A DNA stretch of 64,000 nucleotides from Paenibacillus sp. 1_12 (GCF_900114475.1 NZ_FOTE01000003.1:310001-374000), one strand, 5' to 3'; positions 1 to 9,528 are shown, numbered from the stretch's first letter. Program-made: numbers and translations. Notes: generated from the sequence alone by a model not told the origin.

Positions 1-1
1 A

Positions 2-970
2 AGAGTTGCAGCTATTTGTGATGTTAATGTACAAGCGGTTGAACAAGTCGGCAGCCGCTTAGGGCTTTCTGCAGGCAAAAGATATAGCCATTATGAGGAT
101 ATCATTGCAGATACTGAAATTGATTTTGTTATATCTGGAGTTTCTAATAAATTTCATTACGATATACTAAAATGTGCGATTGCCTACAACAAACCGATAT
201 TTTCCGAAAAACCCTTCACACGAACGATGGAAGAGGCAGATGACCTATTGGAATTGTATGAGCTCAATCCCGTTCCGTGCATGGTTGGTTTTTCGTATCG
301 ATACAGACCTTGCTTTCAATATGTTAAGCAGCTAGTCGAGCAAGGAGGTATAGGTCGGATTCGGCATATCGCTGCCCATTACCTGCAAGAGGAAAATGCG
401 CCGATGTTTAACAAGGAGTATACGTGGCGGTTCAATAAAGAAATGGCCGGGTCCGGCATATTGGCGGATATTGGCTCTCATATGGTGGATGCAGCTCGGT
501 TTTTTGTAGGGGAATTTACTCAGGTGTCCGGCATCATGAGCACATTTATTGACCGACGGTTGGATCTTCGAACTGGACAGCTTACTGCGATTGACGTTGA
601 TGACTTTACCGGATTCCAGTGTGTGCTTGAAGGCGGAGTCATGGGTACTTTTTATACGCATAAGAATGCGATAGGAACCGGCAATCAATTTAATGTGACT
701 TTGTTTGGTGATCTGGGCACGGTCCGAATATCGGTCGAACAACCCAATGAAGTCCATTTGACAGTTAGAGAAGGTGAAAGCCTGGAGCTGATTGAAAAAA
801 AGATTTACTTAAATGAAAAACCGATGAAGCCGATGCTCCAGGATTTTGTGGATTATTTGGATCAGGCGAATTCACCTTTATTCCCGACATTCATGGACGG
901 ATACCGTAATCAGCAAGTGCTGCAAGCGATCATAGATTCGGCTAAAGACGGAGTAACAAGAAGCTTATAA
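2..970 (+). CDS. Gfo/Idh/MocA family oxidoreductase, 5' partial
   Basis: Putative NAD(P)-dependent sugar or cyclitol dehydrogenase. The frame is open from base 2, so the start and the first Rossmann glycines lie off the left edge; about 322 codons remain. Visible family features are the end of the Rossmann fold, an SEKPF segment carrying the usual catalytic lysine of the EKP motif, and a GILADIGSHMVD segment matching the family's G-x-x-x-D-x-G-x-H-x-x-D active-site pattern. It is followed after 32 bp by a ThuA-like gene in the same direction, a common pairing in carbohydrate loci, and then by a sugar ABC importer. The substrate cannot be told from sequence. Family call is firm, function generic. 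Confidence 0.9.
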   Translation, partial: RVAAICDVNVQAVEQVGSRLGLSAGKRYSHYEDIIADTEIDFVISGVSNKFHYDILKCAIAYNKPIFSEKPFTRTMEEADDLLELYELNPVPCMVGFSYRYRPCFQYVKQLVEQGGIGRIRHIAAHYLQEENAPMFNKEYTWRFNKEMAGSGILADIGSHMVDAARFFVGEFTQVSGIMSTFIDRRLDLRTGQLTAIDVDDFTGFQCVLEGGVMGTFYTHKNAIGTGNQFNVTLFGDLGTVRISVEQPNEVHLTVREGESLELIEKKIYLNEKPMKPMLQDFVDYLDQANSPLFPTFMDGYRNQQVLQAIIDSAKDGVTRSL

Positions 971-1002
971 ACACATTAAATAGATGCAAAGGAGCGAAAT
1001 CG

Positions 1003-1725
1003 ATGATTAAAGTAACGATATGGAATGAATTTCTCCAGGAGCAGCGTAAGCCGGAGGTAGCCCAAATATATCCAAAAGGTATGCATGGCGCTATTGCCGA
1101 TGGGATCCAGCAGGAAGGGTTTGAGCTTTCCTTTGCAACCTTTGATGAACCTGAGCATGGACTCACCGAGGAAAAACTCGACCATACAGATGTACTGATT
1201 TATTGGGGCCATGTTGACCATAAAGGCTTTCAGGATCATATTGTCGATCGTATTTGTGCTCGTGTCCATCAAGGTATGGGGTTGATCGTGCTGCATTCAG
1301 GACATCATTCCAAGCTATTCCGTAAGCTCATGGGAACATCCTGCGACCTATTATGGAGAGAAGCGGATGAGAAGGAGCGCCTTTGGGTCGTAGACCCGTC
1401 TCACCCAATTGTAGAGGGTATTGGCCCTTATATCGATTTGGCGGAGGAGGAAATGTACGGAGAGCATTTTGACATTCCCGTGCCTGATGAATTAATTTTC
1501 GTGAGCTGGTTTGCAGGGGGAGAAGTGTTCCGCAGTGGCTGCACGTATCGCCGCGGTCAGGGCCGAATCTTTTATTTCCGCCCTGGACATGAAACGTATC
1601 CGACCTATCATAACAAGGATGTTCATCGTGTCATCGCCAATGCCGTAAAATGGACGGCTCCCATACAAAGAGAGCAGACGTTCTACGGACATCATGAGCC
1701 GCTAGAGGAGATTAAGAAATCATAG
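1003..1725 (+). CDS. ThuA-like domain protein
   Basis: A 240-residue protein of the ThuA (trehalose utilization) family, which has a class I glutamine-amidotransferase-like fold and is found with sugar dehydrogenases; its chemistry is not settled in general. The N-terminus (IKVTIWNEF) and the segments VLIYWGHVDHK, LIVLHSGHHSK and RIFYFRPGHETYPTY are typical of the family. No signal peptide is seen, so it should be cytoplasmic. The start is an ATG preceded by AAAGGAG with about 8 bp spacing. It probably shares a transcript with the upstream Gfo/Idh/MocA gene, and a terminator-like hairpin follows at 1771-1807. Role in processing an oxidised sugar is inference from context. Confidence 0.85.
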   Translation: MIKVTIWNEFLQEQRKPEVAQIYPKGMHGAIADGIQQEGFELSFATFDEPEHGLTEEKLDHTDVLIYWGHVDHKGFQDHIVDRICARVHQGMGLIVLHSGHHSKLFRKLMGTSCDLLWREADEKERLWVVDPSHPIVEGIGPYIDLAEEEMYGEHFDIPVPDELIFVSWFAGGEVFRSGCTYRRGQGRIFYFRPGHETYPTYHNKDVHRVIANAVKWTAPIQREQTFYGHHEPLEEIKKS

Positions 1726-1770
1726 CATGTTCCAGATTATTGTACGTATAGCTGAGAAGAGTTAATAGCG

Positions 1771-1807
1771 AGCTTCTATCACCATTTATGGGTGAGGGAA
1801 GCTTTTT
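1771..1807 (+). terminator. Rho-independent terminator-like hairpin
   Basis: An imperfect stem formed by AGCTTC-ATCACC and GGTGA-GGAAGCT is followed directly by a run of T, 46 bp after the ThuA-like gene. It would end the transcript of the first two genes. Confidence 0.6.
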
Positions 1808-1991
1808 TCTATGTAAATATATTCGGAGCATCCTGTGTTAACTGCGCGAAAAAGGGTAGAGACGACCCGCCTGCAGAGTGTTATCCAAACGAAAACATGT
1901 ATATTGAGAACTGCATGCGTGGTGATTTATGCTAGGTGCTATTCAGTTACTCAGCTAATCAGCTGTTAATAGAAAGGGGAGGGATACAGCA

Positions 1992-2186
1992 TTGGAAACG
2001 GAAAAACTGCATAGGGATTCATGGATACAGGATGCATGGGATACGGCTGCTGCAAATCCATGGGGATTATTATTACATGAAGGCTTTATCCAAGCTAAGA
2101 GGTCACCCCTCATTCTGGGGTCCGAAGGAATAACGTCATGTATATCGCTCAAAAAAAAGTATATAGCCGTTCTAATACGGTTCTAA
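1992..2186 (+). CDS. Possible small ORF, unknown
   Basis: A 64-codon frame starting with TTG, preceded by AAAGGGGAGGG at 8 bp, a convincing ribosome binding site. The predicted peptide begins METEKLHRDSW and has no family I recognise, no signal peptide and no clear membrane segment. Its 3' end runs into the 11-bp direct repeats, so the tail may not be a conserved protein. It could be a true small gene, a remnant of the 5' end of a larger gene, or chance. Low confidence. Confidence 0.3.
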   Translation: METEKLHRDSWIQDAWDTAAANPWGLLLHEGFIQAKRSPLILGSEGITSCISLKKKYIAVLIRF

Positions 2187-2200
2187 TACCGTTCAAATAC
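2170..2200. repeat. Three 11-bp-spaced direct repeats upstream of sugar importer
   Basis: TTCTAATAC occurs at 2170-2178 and 2181-2189, and TTCAAATAC at 2192-2200, with an exact 11-bp period, close to one helical turn. The location about 100 bp before the permease start suits a tandem binding site for an activator; this is inference. Confidence 0.5.
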
Positions 2201-2303
2201 GTAATGATACCTGCATGTTAACTCAGCGAAATGATGTATATTGAATCATCAGTTGGTGTGCTATACGATTGAGCTCAAATCGCAGAATGAGGAAGTGACA
2301 TCC

Positions 2304-3278
2304 ATGAGACCATCGACTCCGTCATCTCCACCGACTATTGGAGATCCAGCCATAACCAGATCAGGCTGGCTGGAGAGGAAGTATTCAAAGCGGATTCTTA
2401 GGCAGAACATTCCCTTGTACATCATGTTTGTGCCTATTATCATCTTTTTCCTATTGTTTAAATATGCTCCAATGGCAGGGTTAGTCATCGCATTTAAGAA
2501 ATACAGCTTTATAAAAGGGATATGGGGCAGTCCCTGGGCCGGGTTCAGTTCATTCGAGCTTATTTTCAATAATGATCAAATGCTGGGTATCGTGTGGAAC
2601 ACGCTGCTGCTTAGCGGATTAAATATTGTGGTCGGATTTCCGATGCCAATCATCCTGGCTCTGCTGCTTAATGAGATGCGCAAAGCCTGGTTCAAGCGGA
2701 CGATTCAAACCTTCGTTTACTTGCCGCATTTTTTAAACTGGGTAATTATCGGGGGAATCGTCGTTACGGTATTTTCACAAAGCACGGGAACCATCAATCA
2801 TCTGGTGGAGCTGTTGTTTGGATCGACCTATCCTTTTTTATACAAGGAAGCTTCCTGGATAGCCATTTATGTCTCCTCAGGTATATGGAAAGATGCGGGT
2901 TGGGGAGCGATCATTTATTTAGCAGCGCTCACGTCTATCGACCAAAGCCTCTATGAAGCGGCGAGTATAGACGGAGCGAACAAGTGGCAGCAGATGAGAA
3001 ATGTGACTATACCCGGAATTTTACCAACCGTTTTCATTATGCTGATTTTGAAAATTGGTCAGCTGATGGAAGTCGGCTTTGATCATGTGTATGTGCTTCA
3101 GAATAATGCAGTTGCCAATATATCGGAGGTCATAAGTACCTTCATGTACAAGATCGGAATTCAGCAGGCACAATTTAGTCTGGCTACTGCGATGGGTTTG
3201 TTTGAATCACTTGTAGGACTGGTGCTCGTCGTAACGGCTAATGCCATTGCCCGGCGCTTTAATCAAGGCTTGTGGTAA
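2304..3278 (+). CDS. Carbohydrate ABC transporter permease, LplB type
   Basis: First membrane subunit (324 residues) of a CUT1-like carbohydrate importer. After a short cytoplasmic tail the chain begins hydrophobic segments at about residue 33 (IPLYIMFVPIIIFFLLF) and continues as a six-helix permease. The EAA-loop that docks on the ATPase is seen as EAASIDGANKWQQ. The start at ATG 2304 is chosen over an upstream in-frame TTG because GAGGAA lies about 9 bp before it. It is followed at 12 bp by the partner permease and then by the lipoprotein binding protein. No ATPase is encoded here, as is normal for this group, which uses a shared MsmX-like ATPase (family knowledge). Confidence 0.92.
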   Translation: MRPSTPSSPPTIGDPAITRSGWLERKYSKRILRQNIPLYIMFVPIIIFFLLFKYAPMAGLVIAFKKYSFIKGIWGSPWAGFSSFELIFNNDQMLGIVWNTLLLSGLNIVVGFPMPIILALLLNEMRKAWFKRTIQTFVYLPHFLNWVIIGGIVVTVFSQSTGTINHLVELLFGSTYPFLYKEASWIAIYVSSGIWKDAGWGAIIYLAALTSIDQSLYEAASIDGANKWQQMRNVTIPGILPTVFIMLILKIGQLMEVGFDHVYVLQNNAVANISEVISTFMYKIGIQQAQFSLATAMGLFESLVGLVLVVTANAIARRFNQGLW

Positions 3279-3290
3279 GGAGGGGATTTC

Positions 3291-4166
3291 TTGAAGAGTA
3301 CTACAGGAGAAAAAATATTTTATTCATTCAATTACATTGTTATGTTCCTGATCGGCATGAGCTGCGTGCTGCCGCTTGTACATATATGGGCGTTATCGCT
3401 TAGTGACAAGCATGCCCTGGCATCCGGGATGATAAGCTTCTGGCCTGTCAATCTGGATTTCAGCGGATACAGCACTTTATTTACGGAAACGCCTATTCTG
3501 AAAGCTTTCCGCAACAGTCTGATCATTACGGTCGTCGGAACCGTGTTGAATATGCTGTTTACTGTACTGGCCGCTTATCCGTTATCCAAACGATATTTTA
3601 TCGGACGCAAATTTTACTCCTTCGCCATCATTTTTACGATGCTGTTCGGAGCGGGAATGATCCCTACCTACCTGCTGCTCAAAAGCTTGGGGCTGCTCAA
3701 TACTTACGGAGCCATCTGGTTTCCGGGTCTGGTCAGCGTGTGGAATCTGATGGTACTCAGAAGCTTTTTTGAAAGGCTTCCTGAGGAGCTGGAGGAGGCT
3801 TCGCGCATAGACGGATGCTCAGAGTGGAGATTGATTATACAGATCGTGCTGCCGCTATCCGTACCGGTTTTAGCTGCTTTATCGTTATTTTATGGGGTTA
3901 GTCACTGGAATGCTTTTATGAATGTACTGATCTACATCAATGATTCGACCAAGCACAATTTGTCTGTCTTGGTGCAGCAAATGATTCAGAGCCAGAGTTT
4001 GATGCAGGAAATGACGAATGTTCAGCCCGATTTGGCGGCAAACCTCACGCCGGAAGGGCTTAAGGCAGCAGGGGTTATGGTAATGACGCTTCCGATGCTG
4101 ATTGTGTACCCGTTTTTGCAAAAGTATTTTGTCAAAGGTGTTATGATTGGGGCCGTAAAAGGTTAG
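3291..4166 (+). CDS. Carbohydrate ABC transporter permease, LplC/YtcP type
   Basis: Second permease of the importer, 291 residues. The hydrophobic N-terminal segment (YIVMFLIGMSCVLPLVHIW) and the EAA loop EEASRIDGCSEWR are typical of the LplC/YtcP group. The start is a TTG with a very strong AAGGAGGGG about 6 bp upstream; no better ATG exists. It lies between the LplB-type permease (12 bp gap) and the binding lipoprotein (37 bp gap), so the three genes should form one operon. Substrate unknown, likely an oligosaccharide or uronide given the upstream enzymes (inference). Confidence 0.92.
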   Translation: MKSTTGEKIFYSFNYIVMFLIGMSCVLPLVHIWALSLSDKHALASGMISFWPVNLDFSGYSTLFTETPILKAFRNSLIITVVGTVLNMLFTVLAAYPLSKRYFIGRKFYSFAIIFTMLFGAGMIPTYLLLKSLGLLNTYGAIWFPGLVSVWNLMVLRSFFERLPEELEEASRIDGCSEWRLIIQIVLPLSVPVLAALSLFYGVSHWNAFMNVLIYINDSTKHNLSVLVQQMIQSQSLMQEMTNVQPDLAANLTPEGLKAAGVMVMTLPMLIVYPFLQKYFVKGVMIGAVKG

Positions 4167-4203
4167 TTTGCCATTATGATGTAGTTAAGGGGAGAATGTC
4201 ACT

Positions 4204-5853
4204 ATGAAAAAACAGAACAGTAAAAAAGCGGTATCCGTTACCTTGGCGTTATTATTAAGCAGTACTGCCGTTTTGGCAGCCTGCAGTACTCAGGACAGCA
4301 AGCAAGCTGCTCCTATTGCTGGCGCCGATTCCGGTAAGGAGGGTGCTCAGGCCAAAGGACCCAAACCAAAAATAACCGTGTCTGTATATGATCGCAACAA
4401 TGTACCCGAAGGCGAAGGGACCATTACCAATAACCGTTGGACCAAATGGATTAATGAAAAGGCTCCGGTTCAGGTTGAATTTATTCCCGTTCCGAGAACG
4501 ACTTCTACAGAGAAGTTTAATGTTATGTTTGCATCTGGTGAAGCGCCTGATTTAATCATGGAATTTACCAATAGCTACACCAAAGAGTTGGCATCAAAAG
4601 GACAGATCATCCCGCTCGATGAGCCGATTGAGAAATATTCAACTACGTATAAGAAGTTTTTGAAGGAAAACCCGGTTATTCAGAAATCCACCTTGTATAA
4701 CGGTAAAACGTATTTTTTTGGCAGACTGCTTCCGTTCACACCTAACCATTACTTGATGATTCGCAAGGATTGGCTGGATAAGTTAAAGCTTTCCGTGCCG
4801 AAGACTACTGAAGAATACTTGCAAACAGCCAAGGCATTCACGGAACAGGATCCTGATGGAAATGGGAAGAAGGATACTCTTGGAACCACGTTCCACGATA
4901 TCGAATTTTTCTACCAGTTTGACCCGGCTACCTTAAGTGCTTATTTATTGCAAAATGATCAGTATGTACGCTCATGGGATCGTGCCAAAGCAGTTATTGA
5001 TATGAAGAAAAAGCTGTATGACGCAGGAACCGTGGATAAGGATATATTCGCAGACAAGACTGGCGCTAAGACCCAGCAGGATTGGGTAAACGGTAAGCTG
5101 GGTATTTATGGATCTGATAATCTTGAGGGTGTTAAAGGGTATAGCGTGTTTGAAACCTTAAAGAAAAACAATCCAAGTGCTGAGGTCATGGTGCTCCCGA
5201 TGCCTAAGTCCGAATTCGGTCAGTTTGCACCGGCGACGTCCACACCGATTCAATTCAATGCCGCAATCAATGCGACAGCCAAGAATGTAGAAGCCGTTAT
5301 CAAGTATGTGGATTGGTTAGTAAGCGAAGAGACACAGAATACCTTGATGTTCGGGTTTGAAGGTGAGCATTACAAGATGGAGAATGGGTGTCCGAAGCCT
5401 ATTGATGCAGCCAAGAATAAAAAGGAGCTTAGCTGGAATGGCGATTATCAAATGTTAAGCAATACAGCGCTTTTAGGCAAGTGTGCAGAGTTCTCCAATC
5501 AACTGGATCCGAATAAGCCTCTGGACAAAGAATATATGAAGCTTATCGAACAGGGAAGAGCAGCCTATGTTTCCCCGGACCGTCCGCTTCACATTGAGGT
5601 CCTTATTCCTCAAACCTTGCCGGATGACCTGCTAGTCATTAACAATACGGTTAAAAATACGATTACCAATATTTATACCAAGGCGGTCGTTGGCGGCAGC
5701 AGCTACACAGTGGATCAAGCCATGAAGGATGCGATGGATGCTTGGGACAAGGCCGGTGGTAAGAAAATCGATGATTTCTATGCCAAATCTTATACAGAAA
5801 ACAAAAAAGATGTCGTTTATACGAAGGATTTCTACAAATATATGCAGAAATAA
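4204..5853 (+). CDS. Extracellular sugar-binding lipoprotein, LipO type
   Basis: Solute-binding protein of the importer, 549 residues, in the normal size range for LipO-like proteins. A basic N-terminus, a hydrophobic stretch and a LAAC lipobox put the lipidated cysteine at residue 27, so the mature protein is anchored outside the membrane. A short polar linker follows before the binding fold. The ATG start is preceded by AAGGGGAG. It is the last gene of the transporter operon and is followed by a membrane-bound AraC-type regulator that probably controls it. Ligand not deducible. Confidence 0.92.
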   Translation: MKKQNSKKAVSVTLALLLSSTAVLAACSTQDSKQAAPIAGADSGKEGAQAKGPKPKITVSVYDRNNVPEGEGTITNNRWTKWINEKAPVQVEFIPVPRTTSTEKFNVMFASGEAPDLIMEFTNSYTKELASKGQIIPLDEPIEKYSTTYKKFLKENPVIQKSTLYNGKTYFFGRLLPFTPNHYLMIRKDWLDKLKLSVPKTTEEYLQTAKAFTEQDPDGNGKKDTLGTTFHDIEFFYQFDPATLSAYLLQNDQYVRSWDRAKAVIDMKKKLYDAGTVDKDIFADKTGAKTQQDWVNGKLGIYGSDNLEGVKGYSVFETLKKNNPSAEVMVLPMPKSEFGQFAPATSTPIQFNAAINATAKNVEAVIKYVDWLVSEETQNTLMFGFEGEHYKMENGCPKPIDAAKNKKELSWNGDYQMLSNTALLGKCAEFSNQLDPNKPLDKEYMKLIEQGRAAYVSPDRPLHIEVLIPQTLPDDLLVINNTVKNTITNIYTKAVVGGSSYTVDQAMKDAMDAWDKAGGKKIDDFYAKSYTENKKDVVYTKDFYKYMQK

Positions 5854-5956
5854 GGCAAGGAGCAAGGCGAGCTGACCCCTCGTCTTCTCTTTGTTTTCCA
5901 CGGTAGTCTGGCAATATGATAAGATAATCGTATCATTTCGAAGGAGAGAATACTTC

Positions 5957-8167
5957 ATGAGAAGAAATTGGTTTTATCGCTTGCTTCTTTCCTATTTGCC
6001 GGTTCTTCTTTTGATTGTCTGTTTATTTATCTTCATAGGCATTGTACAACTGAACGAGTTGTCGAGGAAGGAAGCGATAAAATCAAGCCATGTGTATGTT
6101 CAGAATCTTCAGAGCAGCATGGACATGTCCCTGAGATCGATAGAAATGATTATGATTGAGACGATTACAAGGAATAATAAGTTTGCTTCCTTTGCCGGCA
6201 TGGAAAGTGACTCACCATTTATTATTGAATTGTCTCAGCTGCTCCAAAGCATGACAATGACCAATCCGTTGATCGATTCCGTCTATATATATCGAGCTGG
6301 AGACGGAACGATTGTCAGTGATAAGACGAAGCTTACCATTGAACAATTTGGGGATCGTCCCTACATAGAACAGAATTTAAATAGTTCCGGCAAAAGCAGC
6401 TGGAGTGCTCCCCGGGTGTTTCGCATTCTCAATGATGTAGATGGTGAGAGTAAGGTCATTTCTATGGCCAAAGGGGTCCCGATTAACGCAAAAGGCATTT
6501 CACTGCTTGTAGTGAATGTCAGGGTGAGTGCGATTCAAGAATTTTTGGAGAAATATGGGAACTCCGAAGTGAATCAAATTGCTGTTTTGGATAGTTCAGC
6601 TAATTATTTATTCGAGCAAATACACAGAGAGCGAAAGTCTGACGATGTGGCACTCCTATCGAGTTATACCGGATGGACCTATTACAGCGGCTTAAAGACG
6701 GCTGGACTTGGCCATCTATACAGTTATGTAACCAGTGGTTGGTTTTTATTCGGGTTCCTTGGTTTACTTATTGGGATCGGGTGGATCGTCTATATTACAC
6801 GTAAAAATTACAAGCCGATTGAAACGATGATGTCCCGAATTCAGAAATACAATCAACAGCATAAAGAGCAGTCCATCCAGGAGCCGACTGTGGATGAGCT
6901 CAAATATATAGATTATACGCTTAACAGTATGATGGAGTTCACTCGGGATTATGAGAACCAAAATAAAGAAAACCATGAGTATCGTCGTTTGCGGCTATTT
7001 CAGGAATTGGTTGAAGGGAGCCGCGTTATAGATCAGGCTGAGTGGGATGCGGAGCTTCACGGGATGGGATTGGAGGTGTTTGGCAGCGCCTCCGTAAGTA
7101 TTATTGAGATTGATAAGTATATGGATTTTATTAGTCTGCATTCTCGTAAGGATCAGGGTCTTTTTAAATATATATTAAAAAAAGTAGTTGATGAGACGGC
7201 GGAAGCCAAGGGGCTGCATATATGGCAGGAATGGGTTACCAACCACAGACTGTGCATCATGTGTCTCGATGGGCAGCAGCTTCAAACAGAAAATCATATG
7301 TTGGCTCTCTCTGATCAGGTCCGTCTATGGATGCAGCATAATTTGAAGCTTACGGTGACGTTTGGTTTAGGATGTACCGTATCTGAGGTGTTTGCCATAT
7401 CCCGGTCCTATGAGTCTGCAGCAAGAGCACTTGATTATAAATCGGCGCTTGGCAGCAACCGAGTCATCGGCCATTGGGAAATCGAATTGCTGTCCCATGA
7501 TGATCTTTTTATTTATTTGCAGTATGTTCGGACCATCGCTCAAGCCTTTCGTGTAGGCAACGAAGGCTGGGAGGAGCAGCTGAAGCTATTATTTGAAGGA
7601 TTAAGAAGGCTGATGCTGCCTAAGGAGGAAATCAGCGGTATCCTTATATATATGAACTATTATTTTTACCGAGAAATGATGGAGCTGCCACCGGAATATC
7701 AGGAGCTGTGGAATCGGGAGTTCCGGGCCCCGTGGGATGAGAGCATGGATATGCTGGAAACTTTGGATGAGCTGGAATCCTTTTATTCCAAGAATCTGTC
7801 TGCATGTGCGAGGAAAATGGCAGCAATTCGCGAAAGCAAAGGCAATCATGCCGTGGTCCAGAAGGTTAGAGACTATATTGAAGCCAATTTCAGCAATCAG
7901 GACCTTTCCTTATCGGGACTCAGTGAGCAATTTCATATGAATACATCCAGCTTGAGCACTTTGTTTAAGGAGGAGTTCGGGGAAAAGTTTGTCGTCTATC
8001 TGTGCCAGGTCCGGATGGAGCGTGCAAAGGAACTGCTGAGGGGAACGACGCTTCCGATTCAGGAGATTTCTGAGAAGGTAGGATATCTTCATCAAATGTC
8101 GTTCATTCGAGCTTTCAAGAAAATGGTGGGAACGACTCCCGGGGATTATCGTAAAGTTCACCAGTAA
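5957..8167 (+). CDS. Membrane-anchored AraC-family regulator, YesS/YtdP-like
   Basis: A 736-residue one-protein sensor-regulator. A membrane helix at about residues 9-31 (LLLSYLPVLLLIVCLFIF) is followed by an extracellular sensor region, a second helix near residue 260 (SGWFLFGFLGLLIGIGW), a long cytoplasmic linker and a C-terminal AraC double helix-turn-helix (last ~100 residues, including DLSLSGLSEQFHMN and the closing GTTPGDYRK). Start is ATG 5957 with AAGGAGAG 7-8 bp upstream; an upstream frame extension lacks such a site. Family members sit beside the carbohydrate importers they activate, which fits the three genes just before it. There is no kinase domain, so the signal presumably passes straight through the membrane. 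Confidence 0.9.
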   Translation: MRRNWFYRLLLSYLPVLLLIVCLFIFIGIVQLNELSRKEAIKSSHVYVQNLQSSMDMSLRSIEMIMIETITRNNKFASFAGMESDSPFIIELSQLLQSMTMTNPLIDSVYIYRAGDGTIVSDKTKLTIEQFGDRPYIEQNLNSSGKSSWSAPRVFRILNDVDGESKVISMAKGVPINAKGISLLVVNVRVSAIQEFLEKYGNSEVNQIAVLDSSANYLFEQIHRERKSDDVALLSSYTGWTYYSGLKTAGLGHLYSYVTSGWFLFGFLGLLIGIGWIVYITRKNYKPIETMMSRIQKYNQQHKEQSIQEPTVDELKYIDYTLNSMMEFTRDYENQNKENHEYRRLRLFQELVEGSRVIDQAEWDAELHGMGLEVFGSASVSIIEIDKYMDFISLHSRKDQGLFKYILKKVVDETAEAKGLHIWQEWVTNHRLCIMCLDGQQLQTENHMLALSDQVRLWMQHNLKLTVTFGLGCTVSEVFAISRSYESAARALDYKSALGSNRVIGHWEIELLSHDDLFIYLQYVRTIAQAFRVGNEGWEEQLKLLFEGLRRLMLPKEEISGILIYMNYYFYREMMELPPEYQELWNREFRAPWDESMDMLETLDELESFYSKNLSACARKMAAIRESKGNHAVVQKVRDYIEANFSNQDLSLSGLSEQFHMNTSSLSTLFKEEFGEKFVVYLCQVRMERAKELLRGTTLPIQEISEKVGYLHQMSFIRAFKKMVGTTPGDYRKVHQ

Positions 8168-8378
8168 CAGACGATACGATTATTTGCCTGTCTGCAGTTA
8201 AGATGGCATATATAAAGAAGCACGCCTTTTGAAGACGGAATGGTTAGCTTACCTCTATGAATGGGCAGGCTAATTATATCATTTTAAATCCGGCTGCAAC
8301 CTTTTGAACAAGAGTCCCGTCTGTAGGTATAACTTCGAAGTTGATTTGATACTCTTACACCATGGAAGGATGAAGATA

Positions 8379-9353
8379 ATGAAAAAGATCATAACTTTAG
8401 TTTCTACAGCGGCATTGTTATGTACCGTATCGTCAGGCTCGGTATTTGCATTCTCGGATTTGAATGCAGCAGAGAAGGAGCCGATTATGATGCTTAAAGA
8501 TAAAGGAATCGTAACGGGTGTGGACAGTGAGCATTTTGCACCACGCAGCACCATTAGCTATGCACAAAGTATTAGCCTGATTGTCAAGGCACTGGATATC
8601 AATTTGAATGCCACCTCTTTTGTAAAGCAGCCGCAGGCCAGCGATTTCTTTACGAACATCCCGAACGATGCCTGGTATGCAGAAGCATTTATTAATGCCA
8701 AGGTGAACGGGCTGGATATCCCTAAGGATGTGAACCCGAATGCGGCAATTACCCGTGAGAAATATGCAAATCTGCTGGTGACTGCTTTGGAATTAAAAGG
8801 AACGTTCCCGATGGTCAAGATGATGGTCCTGTTTGATGATAATGATCAAATTGATCCCTTATACCAAGGGACGCTGCAGCGCCTATTCTTATATCGAATT
8901 GCTAAGGCGGACGAAAGCCGAATGGTTTATCCGAAGCGTGAAATGACGCGTGGCGAAGCAGCTGTCTGGGTTGGCAATACGGTGAAATTCCTGGGGAGTC
9001 AACCTGACTTTGCGCCGCCTGTTAAGCCGGCTCCTGATCAGCAGGACGATGTAACCGTGACGGTGGAGCAAGTGAATGCAGATATCAATAAAGTTACGTT
9101 AACCCGCAGTTTGCCGAGTCCAGGGTATGGCTTCACCATTAGCGGAATTCGTTTCCAGCAAGATGGAACAGCAGTCATCCAATATCAGGTGATTGACCCG
9201 AAACCGGGCATGATGTATCCGCAGGTTATTAAAGAAGGTAAAGCCGAAACGTATATTTCTTCCAAATATAAACTGGTCACTGAACGGGAAGCAGGCCCTA
9301 TCATTGCCATTGATCCTCCTGCACCTGCCTCTGTGAATCCGAATCCAAGTTAA
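8379..9353 (+). CDS. S-layer homology (SLH) protein with PrcB-like C-terminus
   Basis: Predicted exported, cell-wall-bound protein of 324 residues. A signal peptide (MKKIITLVSTAALLCTVSS) is followed by three SLH-type repeats: about 25-75 (FSDLNAAEKEPIMMLKDKG), 88-140 (NDAWYAEAFINAKVNGL) and 145-205 (YQGTLQRLFLYRIAKADE). SLH domains bind secondary wall polymers. The C-terminal ~90 residues, with GYGFTISGIRF and a proline-rich end, resemble the PrcB C-terminal domain; this second assignment is tentative. Start ATG 8379 has AAGGA about 8 bp upstream. It is monocistronic, closed by a strong terminator at 9368. Role unknown; possibly envelope surface protein. Confidence 0.8.
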   Translation: MKKIITLVSTAALLCTVSSGSVFAFSDLNAAEKEPIMMLKDKGIVTGVDSEHFAPRSTISYAQSISLIVKALDINLNATSFVKQPQASDFFTNIPNDAWYAEAFINAKVNGLDIPKDVNPNAAITREKYANLLVTALELKGTFPMVKMMVLFDDNDQIDPLYQGTLQRLFLYRIAKADESRMVYPKREMTRGEAAVWVGNTVKFLGSQPDFAPPVKPAPDQQDDVTVTVEQVNADINKVTLTRSLPSPGYGFTISGIRFQQDGTAVIQYQVIDPKPGMMYPQVIKEGKAETYISSKYKLVTEREAGPIIAIDPPAPASVNPNPS

Positions 9354-9367
9354 CGAGATTATCCTAT

Positions 9368-9409
9368 ACCTCCAGCTTCACGATCTTAGTGAGCTTGGAG
9401 GTTTTTTTG
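9368..9409 (+). terminator. Strong Rho-independent terminator
   Basis: Stem ACCTCCAGCTTCAC against GTGAGCTTGGAGGT followed by seven T, 15 bp after the SLH gene. Confidence 0.85.
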
Positions 9410-9528
9410 CTTTTGGGGATATTACAAAATATGGTATTCGATTGCAGCCTATATATGGTATTATCTTTACGACAAGCAGGATAGTGGAATGGAAGCGACA
9501 CTCCTGATCATGTTCACTGGAGGCACAG

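Larger units (their letters stand above)
1808..2303. other. 496-bp gap with a small ORF and 11-bp direct repeats
   Basis: Between the ThuA-gene terminator and the ABC importer there is no recognisable full-length gene. It holds a doubtful 64-codon TTG-start ORF (1992-2186) and three 11-bp direct repeats (2170-2200). The importer promoter must lie in its right half, but I could not assign -35 and -10 boxes. Confidence 0.6.
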
